NCBI GenBank assembly: GCA_035276475.1 | Contig: DATELQ010000075.1 | Span: 1 to 64,000, forward strand | Reading direction: 5' to 3' | DNA length: 64,000 nucleotides | Source of the DNA: DATDFB01 sp035276475 | Lineage (GTDB): Bacteria > Acidobacteriota > Thermoanaerobaculia > Gp7-AA8 | In this document: piece after piece, positions 34,637-42,334 of the stretch | Position numbering within the stretch: the stretch's first letter is position 1 | Layout: every line of letters starts with the position of its first letter | Notes under the pieces: model-generated | What the model saw: only the letters and a program-made list of their open reading frames with translations | The model's database searches: none | Told to the model about the DNA's origin: nothing | Program-made: the position numbers and the translations under genes

Positions 34637-34657
34637 GGGGCGCACGACGTGCGCCCC
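34637..34657. repeat. perfect 9-bp palindromic element
   Basis: GGGGCGCAC and GTGCGCCCC flank a 3-nt GAC loop in the gap between two minus-strand genes. No T-tract follows the hairpin on the minus strand. A T-run lies on the other side, so it is not a canonical intrinsic terminator. It resembles short palindromic intergenic repeats dispersed in many environmental genomes. Confidence 0.6.
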
Positions 34658-34667
34658 CTCGAAAAAA

Positions 34668-34988
34668 CTAGGTGCCGGTCCGCGTGGTGCTGGTGGTGGT
34701 GGTGCTGGTCGTGCCGGTCGTCGAGGTGCCGGTCGTGCCCGTGCCGGTTCCGGTGGTTCCCGTCAGGCTCGTGTCCGTCGTCCCGGTCCCCGTGCCGGTC
34801 ATGCCGGTACCGCTGGTCGAGCTGTAGGTGGTGCTCGACGTGTCGGTCGTCGACATCGTGCTGCTGGTGCTGCTCGTGTCGGTCATCCCGGTATCCGTCA
34901 CCGTGGTGTTGTTCGTGTTCTCCGACTGCTTACAACCCCCCAAGACCAGTAGCGACGCCACAGCCACACAAAATGCAAGTTTCTTCAT
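34668..34988 (-). CDS. Thr/Ser/Gly-rich small lipoprotein
   Basis: This 106-residue protein has a signal peptide and lipobox (ASLLVLGGCKQ, Cys at about 19). The remaining 87 residues are almost only Thr, Ser, Gly, Asp, Asn and Met in short near-repeats (TDTSSTSSTMSTTDTSSTTY; GTGTGTTDTSLTG). It is preceded by a GGAGGA Shine-Dalgarno. This is a disordered, possibly glycosylated surface-tethered tail. The DNA is a repetitive GGTGCC/GTCGTGCCGG-type tract, prone to slippage. Function is unknown. Confidence 0.72.
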   Translation of the reverse strand: MKKLAFCVAVASLLVLGGCKQSENTNNTTVTDTGMTDTSSTSSTMSTTDTSSTTYSSTSGTGMTGTGTGTTDTSLTGTTGTGTGTTGTSTTGTTSTTTTSTTRTGT

Positions 34989-35045
34989 CGGTTCTCCTCC
35001 CTTTCGTTTGCCGGGCTCGCTGCAACGGTCGGACCAGGGTGCCGG

Positions 35046-35051
35046 TACAAT
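35046..35051 (+). promoter_or_regulatory. candidate -10 (TACAAT) for thyA-folA
   Basis: TACAAT ends only 7 nt before the thyA ATG, and a run of C follows. A transcript starting at the usual distance would be leaderless. Confidence 0.5.
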
Positions 35052-35058
35052 CCCCCCA

Positions 35059-35853
35059 ATGCAGCCGTACCTCGACCTCGTCCGGCACATCCTCGACCAC
35101 GGGGCGCAGAAGTCGGACCGCACCGGCACCGGCACGCTCAGCGTTTTCGGCGCCCAGCTCCGCTTCGACCTCGGCGCCGGCTTTCCGCTCCTGACGACGA
35201 AGAAGCTGCACCTCCGCTCCATCGTTTACGAGCTGCTGTGGTTCCTGCGCGGCGAGACGAACGTCCGCTACCTCAACGAGAACAAGGTGACGATCTGGGA
35301 CGAGTGGGCCGACGCCGACGGCGAGCTCGGTCCGATCTACGGCTACCAGTGGCGCTCCTGGCCCGCAGCGGACGGGCGGCACATCGATCAGATCTCCGCG
35401 GTCATTGACCAGATCAAGACGAATCCCGATTCGCGGCGCCACATCGTCAGCGCCTGGAACGTCGCCGACATCGACAAGATGGCCCTAGCGCCGTGCCACG
35501 CTCTGTTTCAGTTCTACGTCGCCGGCGGCCGCCTCTCCTGCCAGCTCTACCAGCGCAGCGCCGACGTCTTTCTCGGCGTGCCGTTCAACATCGCCTCGTA
35601 CGCGCTGCTGACGCTCATGGTCGCGCAGGTCTGCGGCCTCGAGCCCGGCGACTTCGTCCACACCTTCGGCGACGTGCACCTCTATCTCAATCACATCGAG
35701 CAGGCGAAGGAACAGCTCACGCGCGACCCGCGGCCGCTGCCTTCGATGACGCTCAACCCGGAGATCAAGAGCATCTTCGACTTCAAGTTCAGCGACTTCA
35801 CGCTCGAGAACTACGATCCCCACCCCGCCATCAAAGCGCCGATTGCCGTATGA
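35059..35853 (+). CDS. thyA: thymidylate synthase
   Basis: ThyA methylates dUMP to dTMP with methylenetetrahydrofolate, producing dihydrofolate. The 264 residues equal the E. coli enzyme, and the catalytic Cys lies at residue 146 in APCHALFQFYV, as in E. coli. Other motifs are RTGTGTLSVFG, PLLTTKK, QLYQRSADVFLGVPFNIASY and HLYLNHIEQ. The ATG at 35059 gives MQPYLDLVRH; an upstream in-frame extension overlaps the lipoprotein gene and is rejected. Its stop overlaps folA by 4 bp. Confidence 0.98.
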   Translation: MQPYLDLVRHILDHGAQKSDRTGTGTLSVFGAQLRFDLGAGFPLLTTKKLHLRSIVYELLWFLRGETNVRYLNENKVTIWDEWADADGELGPIYGYQWRSWPAADGRHIDQISAVIDQIKTNPDSRRHIVSAWNVADIDKMALAPCHALFQFYVAGGRLSCQLYQRSADVFLGVPFNIASYALLTLMVAQVCGLEPGDFVHTFGDVHLYLNHIEQAKEQLTRDPRPLPSMTLNPEIKSIFDFKFSDFTLENYDPHPAIKAPIAV

Positions 35854-36377
35854 GGATCTCCATCATCGCCATCCTGGCGGCGAACAACGTCATCGGCCGC
35901 GACAACCAGCTGCCGTGGTATCTCCCCGCGGACCTGAAGCGCTTCAAGGCGCTGACGACGGGCCATCACATGATCATGGGGCGGAAGACGTTCGAGTCGC
36001 TTGGCAAGCCGCTGCCGGGGCGGACGAACGTGGTGGTGACGCGGAGCGCCGACTTCTGCGGCGCGCCCGGCATCATCGTCGTGCCGTCGATCGACGCCGC
36101 GCTCGACGTGGCCAAGGGCGACGCCGAGATCTTCATCGCCGGCGGCGCGCAGATCTACGAGCAGACCATCCACCGCGCCGACCGGATGTACCTCACGCGC
36201 ATCCACGCCGACTTCGACGGCGACACGCTCTTCCCCGACTTCGACGACGTGACGGAGTGGCAGCTCGCCGACTCCGAGCACCACGAGCCCGACGAGAAGA
36301 ACGCCTGGCCGTACTCGTTCCTGACGTACGAGCGGGTGGGGGAGGCGCGGGATCGGGGCGAGGTCGAGTCGGGATGA
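35850..36377 (+). CDS. folA: dihydrofolate reductase
   Basis: FolA regenerates tetrahydrofolate from the dihydrofolate made by ThyA. The 175-residue protein shows AANNVIGRDNQLPWYLPADL, MIMGRKTFESLGKPLPGRTN and FIAGGAQIYEQ, which cover the substrate and NADPH sites. The ATG overlaps the thyA stop (ATGA), so the two are translated together, a common thyA-folA arrangement. The stop nearly touches the convergent protease gene. Confidence 0.97.
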   Translation: MRISIIAILAANNVIGRDNQLPWYLPADLKRFKALTTGHHMIMGRKTFESLGKPLPGRTNVVVTRSADFCGAPGIIVVPSIDAALDVAKGDAEIFIAGGAQIYEQTIHRADRMYLTRIHADFDGDTLFPDFDDVTEWQLADSEHHEPDEKNAWPYSFLTYERVGEARDRGEVESG

Positions 36378-36378
36378 T

Positions 36379-37029
36379 TCAAATCCTGCGGCCGAGGGCC
36401 ACGAGATCCATCAACGCGTGCGCGGTGACGAGCGGCCACAGCTCGCCCGAGCGCAAATAGACAGTGGCGTAGAGAAGGCCCAGCGGCAGAATGCAGACCG
36501 CGTCGACCGGCCCTTGATAGGTGTGATACAGGAACCGCACGAGCGTACTGGCCGTGACCGCGAAGACCGCTCCGTGCCGCAAGGTAGCCCGCACGATGTA
36601 TCCGGTCACGAGCGTCTCCTCGAAGACCGAATTGACCACCGCCACCGCCACCACGGCGACGAGCGACAGTCCATGAGCAGTCGTGCTGCTGTGGGGAATG
36701 TCGCCGCGATAGAGTTCCACGGCGATTGCGTAACTGATCCAAAGGGTCACCATTCCGGCGATGTACAGCAGAACGCCCCAGCCGGTGAATCCCAATGAAG
36801 GATGCAGCCCGAGATCTGCGAGTGACCAGCCGCGGGCACGGCCGATGAGAACGACGATGACGATGACGGCGAGCTCGTATGAAAGCAGGCCGGCGGCCCA
36901 ATGGTCATCGAGCACGCGGTCCTTGTGCGTGAGGAACGCGCGCGTCGATCCGACGATGAGGAGCCCGAAGGCCAGCGTGCAGATCAACCAGAATTCGACG
37001 CGGTCCGACAACTCGGCGATTCGTTTCAC
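36379..37029 (-). CDS. CPBP-family intramembrane metalloprotease
   Basis: This 216-residue protein has about seven hydrophobic segments. CPBP (CAAX protease/bacteriocin-processing) motifs are present: FEETLVTGYIVR (tandem Glu of motif 1), VRFLYHTYQG (motif 2 His) and HALMDL (motif 3). In motif 1 the usual Arg four residues after EE is replaced by Gly, a common variation. The start is GTG, giving MKRIAELSDR. A TAAACT hexamer ends 12 nt upstream. Bacterial members act in bacteriocin self-immunity or in membrane-protein processing; the substrate is unknown here. Confidence 0.8.
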   Translation of the reverse strand: MKRIAELSDRVEFWLICTLAFGLLIVGSTRAFLTHKDRVLDDHWAAGLLSYELAVIVIVVLIGRARGWSLADLGLHPSLGFTGWGVLLYIAGMVTLWISYAIAVELYRGDIPHSSTTAHGLSLVAVVAVAVVNSVFEETLVTGYIVRATLRHGAVFAVTASTLVRFLYHTYQGPVDAVCILPLGLLYATVYLRSGELWPLVTAHALMDLVALGRRI

Positions 37030-37041
37030 GGAGATTGCGCA

Positions 37042-37047
37042 AGTTTA
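37042..37047 (-). promoter_or_regulatory. candidate -10 (TAAACT)
   Basis: TAAACT on the minus strand ends 12 nt before the GTG start of the CPBP protease gene. Confidence 0.35.
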
Positions 37048-37065
37048 CGCGGCGGCCTGACACCC

Positions 37066-38277
37066 ATGTACCTCCGCCTCCTCCGCCGCAACCGCGACTT
37101 CCGGCTCCTCTACACCGGCACGCTGATCTCGCTCGGCGGGGACTGGTTCCTCACCGTCGCCCTGCTCGACCTCGTCCTGCAGCTCACCGGCTTGGCCACG
37201 CTGGCGTCGCTGATGCTCCTCTGCCAGTCGCTGCCGATCTTCATCTTCACCCCCATCGCCGGGCACGTCGTCGACCGCGTCGACCGGCGCAAGCTCATGG
37301 TCCTCGTCGACGTCATGCGCACCGGCGCGTGCCTTCTTCCGCTCCTGGCCCGCACGCCGGCGCTGCTCCCGTTCGCGTACCTCGGCGTCATCTGCATCTC
37401 CATCGGCTCGGCCTACTTCGAGCCGGCCTCGCAGGCGGCGCTGCCGAACATCGTCGCCGAGGAGGAGCTCGGGCCCGCCAACGTCCTCATGGGATCGACG
37501 TGGGGGACGATGCTCGCGGTCGGCGCGGCCGTCGGCGGCGCGGTGACGATGCGCTTCGGCCGCGACGTCTCCTTCGTCGTCGACGCCATCTCCTTTTTGT
37601 TTTCGGCCGGCATCCTCTGGATGATGCGCGCGCGCTTCAACCAGGCGCGCGAGCACCACGACGCGCCGCCGCTCGTCGAGTCCGTCCGCCAGACCGTCGG
37701 CTACGCGCGCGCCAACCCGCGCGTCCTCGCGCTCCTCACGGTCAAAGGCGGCCAGGGCCTCGGCGCCGGCGTGATCGCGTTGCTCAGCGTCTACGGCAAG
37801 GAAGTCTTCAAGGAGGGGGCCTTCGGCATCGGCGTCCTCTTCGCCGCGCGCGGCATCGGCGCGCTCCTGGGGCCGTTCGCCGTGCGCGGCATCGCCCGCA
37901 ACCGGCTCGACGTCCAGTACCGCACCATCGGCCCGTCGATCTTCCTCTTCGGCGTCTGCTACATGGTCTTCGGCTTCTCGCGCACGCTCTGGCTCGGCGC
38001 GATCGCGATTTTGCTCGCGCATCTTGGCGGCGGCGCGCAGTGGCAGACCTCGACGTACGGCCTGCAGCGCGAGACGCCGGACTGGGTGCGCGGCCGCGTC
38101 TTCGCCGCCGACTGGGGCTTCGCCACGCTGACGACGGCGATCTCGTCGCTCCTGGCCGGCATCGCCGCCGACCGCTTCGGCGCGACCGCGGCGACGATCG
38201 GCGTGGCCTCGGTCAGCGTCGCCTGGGCGGTATGGTGGTGGTCGTGGACGTGGAAGCTCTGGCGCGCTACGCCGTAG
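37066..38277 (+). CDS. major facilitator superfamily transporter
   Basis: This 403-residue protein has about 12 transmembrane segments with an MFS motif-A-like loop (GHVVDRVDRRKLMVLVD) between TM2 and TM3. Layout and sequence (RNRDFRLLYTGTLISLGGDW; FEPASQAALPNIV) match the MFS_3/EntS-like group of exporters. The ATG at 37066 gives MYLRLLRRNRDF; a longer frame upstream is antisense to the protease gene. It overlaps the convergent TMEM175-type gene by 11 bp. Substrate is unknown. Confidence 0.87.
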   Translation: MYLRLLRRNRDFRLLYTGTLISLGGDWFLTVALLDLVLQLTGLATLASLMLLCQSLPIFIFTPIAGHVVDRVDRRKLMVLVDVMRTGACLLPLLARTPALLPFAYLGVICISIGSAYFEPASQAALPNIVAEEELGPANVLMGSTWGTMLAVGAAVGGAVTMRFGRDVSFVVDAISFLFSAGILWMMRARFNQAREHHDAPPLVESVRQTVGYARANPRVLALLTVKGGQGLGAGVIALLSVYGKEVFKEGAFGIGVLFAARGIGALLGPFAVRGIARNRLDVQYRTIGPSIFLFGVCYMVFGFSRTLWLGAIAILLAHLGGGAQWQTSTYGLQRETPDWVRGRVFAADWGFATLTTAISSLLAGIAADRFGATAATIGVASVSVAWAVWWWSWTWKLWRATP

Positions 38278-38947
38278 CGCCGGCGAGGAGCTGCTCCTCG
38301 ATCCGCCGCCGCTTCACGCCGAAGGTCCACGGCACGATCGTCTTCGGAATGGCGATGAGGAAGTAGACCAGGCCGGCGAATTGCGGCGCGACGTAGGAGA
38401 GCACCATCGACAGAATGCCGAACATGCCGATGAAAAGGTTGTCGTAGATGCTCTCGCGCGTGTCGAGCACCTCGAGCGCGTTGAGCTCCAGCTCCTCGCG
38501 CTTGCTGTAGGCCCGTCCGAACATCGCCGCGAAAAGCCAGAACACCGCTGTGAAGCCGATGCCGTAAACGGTGAAGAGCACCTGCGCAGCGTTGGGCGGG
38601 AGCTGCTCGCGCGTGGCGTGAACCATCAAGAGCGACATGTACTTCAGCGGATAGACGTAGAAGAGCACCACGAAGAGCAGCACGGTGTTGAGGATCGTCG
38701 TCGGGAAGTCGTGCATCGCGTAGCGCTTGTAGAAGCGGTGGTGCTCGAACCAGATGCTGATGAAGAGGAAAAAGCAGATGGCGAACGGCACGAAGCCGTG
38801 CAGCACGTGCAGCATCTCGTCGTAGGTCTTCGGCGCTTCCAGCGAGACCACGAGCAGCGAGATGGCGAAGCCGAAGACGACGTCGCTGAACGCCTCCACG
38901 CGCGACACCTCGCGCGCGCGGTGGCGAAACTCGATTGTTTTAGGCAT
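38267..38947 (-). CDS. TMEM175-family membrane protein (DUF1211), putative K+ channel
   Basis: This 226-residue protein has six hydrophobic segments. The family's diagnostic TM1 motif RxxxFSD is present (RVEAFSDVVFGFAISLLVVS), and bacterial TMEM175 proteins form tetrameric potassium-permeable channels without a canonical selectivity filter. A cytoplasmic acidic stretch (KREELELNALEVLDTRE) lies in the middle. The gene is divergent to the gamma-carbonic anhydrase gene, with a promoter whose -10 elements overlap. Confidence 0.82.
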   Translation of the reverse strand: MPKTIEFRHRAREVSRVEAFSDVVFGFAISLLVVSLEAPKTYDEMLHVLHGFVPFAICFFLFISIWFEHHRFYKRYAMHDFPTTILNTVLLFVVLFYVYPLKYMSLLMVHATREQLPPNAAQVLFTVYGIGFTAVFWLFAAMFGRAYSKREELELNALEVLDTRESIYDNLFIGMFGILSMVLSYVAPQFAGLVYFLIAIPKTIVPWTFGVKRRRIEEQLLAGATA

Positions 38948-38953
38948 GGGAGA

Positions 38954-38963
38954 ATTGTAAAGT
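38954..38963. promoter_or_regulatory. overlapping bidirectional -10 elements
   Basis: ATTGTAAAGT reads TACAAT on minus (38959-38954), ending 6 nt before the TMEM175-type start. It reads TAAAGT-CCGCG on plus (38958-38963), ending 10 nt before the carbonic anhydrase start. Confidence 0.55.
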
Positions 38964-38973
38964 CCGCGCCCAC

Positions 38974-39486
38974 ATGTTGCTCCGCGAATTCCACGGAAAA
39001 CAGCCGCGCCTCGGGCAGAACGTCTTCGCGGCCGACGACGTCTCGATCATCGGCGACGTCGAAGTCGGCAACGACGTTTCCCTCTGGTTCGGCACCGTGC
39101 TGCGCGGCGACGTCCACTTCATCCGCATCGGCTCGCGCACGAACATCCAGGACAACTGCGTCCTCCACGTCACCATGGGGAAGTTCCCGACCATCGTCGC
39201 CGAGGAGGTGACGATCGGGCACGCCGCCATCGTCCACGGCTGCACCGTCAAGCGCGGCGCGCTCATCGGCATGGGCTCGCGCGTCCTCGACGGGGCGGTG
39301 GTGGGGGAGTGCGCGCTCGTCGCCGCCGGAGCGGTTGTCTCCGAGGGGATGGTCGTGCCGCCGCGGACCCTCGTCGCCGGCGTGCCGGCCAAAGTGAAGC
39401 GCCCGCTCACCGACGCGGAGATCGAGCGCCTCGACATGTCGTGGAAGCACTACGTCGAATTGAAGGATCGGTACCTCGCCCAATGA
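38974..39486 (+). CDS. gamma-carbonic anhydrase-like left-handed beta-helix protein
   Basis: This 170-residue protein consists of hexapeptide repeats (VSIIGDVEVGNDVSLWFGTV; ALIGMGSRVLDGAVVGECAL). His residues in NCVLHV, TIGHAAIVHG and similar positions form the trimeric gamma-CA metal site (FGTVLRGDVHFIRIG). Homologues are often annotated YrdA/PaaY or gamma-CA-like; many bind metal but are not proven carbonic anhydrases. The stop overlaps the aspS start by 4 bp. Confidence 0.88.
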   Translation: MLLREFHGKQPRLGQNVFAADDVSIIGDVEVGNDVSLWFGTVLRGDVHFIRIGSRTNIQDNCVLHVTMGKFPTIVAEEVTIGHAAIVHGCTVKRGALIGMGSRVLDGAVVGECALVAAGAVVSEGMVVPPRTLVAGVPAKVKRPLTDAEIERLDMSWKHYVELKDRYLAQ

Positions 39487-41222
39487 ACCGCACGTCCGCC
39501 GGAAGTTTTCGTCGTGAGCACGCCGGGCAGAGCGTCACGCTCGCCGGATGGGTGCAGAAACATCGCGACTTCGGAGAACTGATCTTCGTCGACCTGCGCG
39601 ACCGCAGCGGCATCGTGCAGATCGTCGTCGACCGCGAGCGCGGCGCGGGCGACGCGCTCCTCGCCGCGGCGAAGGAGCTGCGCGGCGAGTTCGTCGTGCG
39701 CGTCGAAGGCGTCGTCGCCGAGCGCGCGCCCCAGGTGCGCAACGCGAAGATTCCGACCGGCGACGTCGAGGTCATCGCCAGCGCCATCGAGCTCTACAAC
39801 CGCGCCGACACCCCGCCGTTCCCGATCGACGACGAGGTCAACGCCGCCGAGGAGCTGCGCCTCAAGCATCGCTACCTCGATCTGCGGCGGCCGGCGCTGG
39901 CCAAGAACTTCCTGCTGCGCGACAAAGTCACGTTCGCGATTCGCGACTACATGCACCGGCAGGGCTTCCTCGACATCGAGACGCCGATCCTCACCAAGTC
40001 GACGCCCGAGGGAGCGCGCGACTACCTCGTGCCGAGCCGCGTGCACAAAGGAGAGTGGTACGCGCTGCCGCAGTCGCCGCAGATCTTCAAGCAACTGCTG
40101 CAGGTGGCGGGGATGGAGCGCTACTACCAGATCGCCCGCTGCTTCCGCGACGAGGACAACCGCAGCGACCGCCAGCCGGAGTTCACGCAGATCGACATCG
40201 AAGCCTCGTTCATCGACGAGGAGTTCGTCTACGGGTTGATCGAGGGGCTGTTCGCGGAGATCTTCCCGCTCGCCGGCGTGGCGGTGACGACGCCGTTCCC
40301 GCGCATGACCTGGCAGGAGGCGATGGAGCGCTACGGCATCGACCGCCCCGACACGCGCTTCGGCATGGAGCTGCGCGAGGTGCCGAAAATCGACTTCCCG
40401 CCGTTCGTCGAGGCGGAGGCGCTGCGCGGCTTTGCCGTGCCGGGCGGGGCGTCGTTCTCGCGCAAGCGCCTCGACGAGCTCGTGGCCGCGGCGAAGGCGA
40501 AAGGCGTGACGCTCGTGTGGCTGAAGCTCGATGCCGAGAAGGGCTCGTCGATCAAGAAGTTCCTGACGCCGGAGAGCATCGCATCGATCCAAAGCGCGTT
40601 GCAGGCGAACGACGGCGACCTCGCCATCCTCGGCGGCGGGAAGTGGCTGCAGACCGTCGAGACGCTGGGAGACCTTCGCCTCAAGATCGCAAACGAGCAG
40701 AAGCTCATCCCCGCGGAGACGTGGAACTTCCTCTGGGTCGTCGACTTTCCGCTCCTCGAATGGGATGAGGAGTCGCAGCGGTACTTCGCGCGGCACCATC
40801 CGTTCACGTCGCCGCGCCTCGACCAGGTCGACAAGCTCGAATCGGATCCCGGCGCCGTGCTGGCGCGCGCGTACGACTGCGTGCTCAACGGCCTCGAGCT
40901 CGGCGGTGGCTCGATCCGCATCAACCGCCCCGACCTGCAGCAGCGCATGTTCACCGCCCTCGGCATTGCCGAAGCGGAGGCGCAGTCGCGCTTCGGCTTC
41001 CTCCTCGACGCCTTCCGCTACGGCGCGCCGCCGCACGGCGGCATCGCCCTCGGACTCGACCGCATCATCATGCTCATGGCCCGCGCCGACTCGCTGCGCG
41101 ACGTCATCGCCTTCCCCAAGACGGCGCGCGCGCAGGATTTGATGAGCGAGGCGCCGTCGGGGGTGGACAAGAAGCAGTTGGACGAGTTGGGGATCGTCTA
41201 TAAGGTGACGGATGACAGGTGA
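39483..41222 (+). CDS. aspS: aspartyl-tRNA synthetase
   Basis: This class II synthetase charges tRNA-Asp with aspartate. The 579-residue protein has an OB anticodon-binding domain (AGWVQKHRDFGELIFVDLRD), motif 2 (RCFRDEDNRSDRQPEFTQID), the bacterial GAD insertion domain (about 290-410) and motif 3 (GGIALGLDRIIM). A full GAD insert makes it bacterial-type; whether it is discriminating cannot be told by eye. The ATG overlaps the preceding stop (ATGA). A GGTGAC-rich inverted repeat follows its stop codon. Confidence 0.97.
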   Translation: MNRTSAGSFRREHAGQSVTLAGWVQKHRDFGELIFVDLRDRSGIVQIVVDRERGAGDALLAAAKELRGEFVVRVEGVVAERAPQVRNAKIPTGDVEVIASAIELYNRADTPPFPIDDEVNAAEELRLKHRYLDLRRPALAKNFLLRDKVTFAIRDYMHRQGFLDIETPILTKSTPEGARDYLVPSRVHKGEWYALPQSPQIFKQLLQVAGMERYYQIARCFRDEDNRSDRQPEFTQIDIEASFIDEEFVYGLIEGLFAEIFPLAGVAVTTPFPRMTWQEAMERYGIDRPDTRFGMELREVPKIDFPPFVEAEALRGFAVPGGASFSRKRLDELVAAAKAKGVTLVWLKLDAEKGSSIKKFLTPESIASIQSALQANDGDLAILGGGKWLQTVETLGDLRLKIANEQKLIPAETWNFLWVVDFPLLEWDEESQRYFARHHPFTSPRLDQVDKLESDPGAVLARAYDCVLNGLELGGGSIRINRPDLQQRMFTALGIAEAEAQSRFGFLLDAFRYGAPPHGGIALGLDRIIMLMARADSLRDVIAFPKTARAQDLMSEAPSGVDKKQLDELGIVYKVTDDR

Positions 41223-41280
41223 CCGGTGACAGGTCGCGACGGCAACCACCTGTGACCCGTCACCTGTGACCTGTCACCTG
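41214..41280. repeat. imperfect 20-bp inverted repeat built of ACAGGTGAC units
   Basis: The left arm ACAGGTGACCGGTGACAGGT (41214-41233) pairs with the right arm ACCTGTGACCCGTCACCTGT (41248-41267) at 18 of 20 positions around a short loop. A third ACCTGTCACCTG follows. The element starts inside the last codons of aspS and ends just before aroB. It could form a terminator-like hairpin without a T-tract, or be a dispersed REP-type element. Confidence 0.75.
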
Positions 41281-41284
41281 ATCA

Positions 41285-42310
41285 ATGAACACCATCCACA
41301 TCGACCCCTACCCCGTCCACATCGGCCGCGATCTCATCGACCGCGTCGGCTCTCTCGTCAAAGCGAAAGGCCGCGTCTTCGTCATCACCTCCACGGCCTT
41401 GCGCGACCGCTTCGGCGAGCGCGTGGCGGCGTCGTTCCGCGACGCGGTGGTCCTGACGATGGAGGAGGGGGAGGCGCACAAGAACCTCGACACCGTCAAC
41501 GACCTCGTCACGCAGCTCCTCGACTGTGGGGCGAAGCGCGACTCGATGGCGGTCGTCGTCGGCGGCGGCGTCGTCGGCGACACGGCCGGCTTCGCCGCGG
41601 CGATCTTTCTGCGCGGCATCGACCTCGTGCACGTCCCCACCACCCTCCTCGCCCAAGTCGACAGCTCCCTCGGCGGGAAGACCGCGGTCAATCACGCCCG
41701 CGGCAAGAACCTCATCGGCGCCTTCCATCCGCCGCGCGCCGTCATCACCGACATCGCCGCGCTCGACTCGCTGCCGCGGCGCGAGATGCTGAGCGGCGTC
41801 TTCGAGGCGCTGAAGGGCGGCGTCATCGGCGATCCCGAGCTCTTCGCGCTCCTGGAGTCGCCGCCCGACTTCGACGTCGAGCAGGTCGTCCTCCGTGCCA
41901 TCCGCGTGAAGGCCGGCATCGTCTCCGCCGACGAAAAGGAAGCCGACCTCCGCCGCCTCCTCAACTACGGCCACACCATCGGCCACGGCATCGAGGCCGC
42001 GCTGCACTACGAGCAGCTCACGCACGGCGAGGCGGTGGCGTGGGGGATGATCGCGGCGAACGCGGTGGCGGAGCGGCGCGGTCTGCTCGACGGCGCAACG
42101 CAAAAGCGCATCGACGACGTCATCCGCGCGTGGCAGCCGGCGCCGCTCCCGCCGCTCTCCGTCGAGGACATCGTGTCCGCCACGGAGCACGACAAGAAGA
42201 ACACCGGAAGCGCCCGCATCATGATCCTGCCGCAGCAAATTGGGCGCTGCGCCGTCGTGGAAGTGAGCGAGGACGACGTCCGCTTCGGCATTGCGGCCCT
42301 TGGCTTGTAG
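41285..42310 (+). CDS. aroB: 3-dehydroquinate synthase
   Basis: AroB converts DAHP to 3-dehydroquinate with NAD and a divalent metal, the second shikimate step after AroF in this window. The 341 residues contain GGGVVGDTAGFAAAIFLRGI (NAD loop), VDSSLGGKTAVNH (substrate/metal), NYGHTIGHGIE (metal His) and EHDKKN. It starts 4 nt after the inverted-repeat element that follows aspS. Its stop codon lies within TAGACT, a candidate -10 for the next gene. Confidence 0.97.
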   Translation: MNTIHIDPYPVHIGRDLIDRVGSLVKAKGRVFVITSTALRDRFGERVAASFRDAVVLTMEEGEAHKNLDTVNDLVTQLLDCGAKRDSMAVVVGGGVVGDTAGFAAAIFLRGIDLVHVPTTLLAQVDSSLGGKTAVNHARGKNLIGAFHPPRAVITDIAALDSLPRREMLSGVFEALKGGVIGDPELFALLESPPDFDVEQVVLRAIRVKAGIVSADEKEADLRRLLNYGHTIGHGIEAALHYEQLTHGEAVAWGMIAANAVAERRGLLDGATQKRIDDVIRAWQPAPLPPLSVEDIVSATEHDKKNTGSARIMILPQQIGRCAVVEVSEDDVRFGIAALGL

Positions 42311-42334
42311 ACTGCTACGACGAGGGTCCTTCCG

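Noticed and set aside
36901..37065. N-terminal extension of the MFS transporter
   Set aside because: It is antisense to the protease gene, Arg/Asp-rich, and not hydrophobic; the ATG at 37066 begins the normal family N-terminus.
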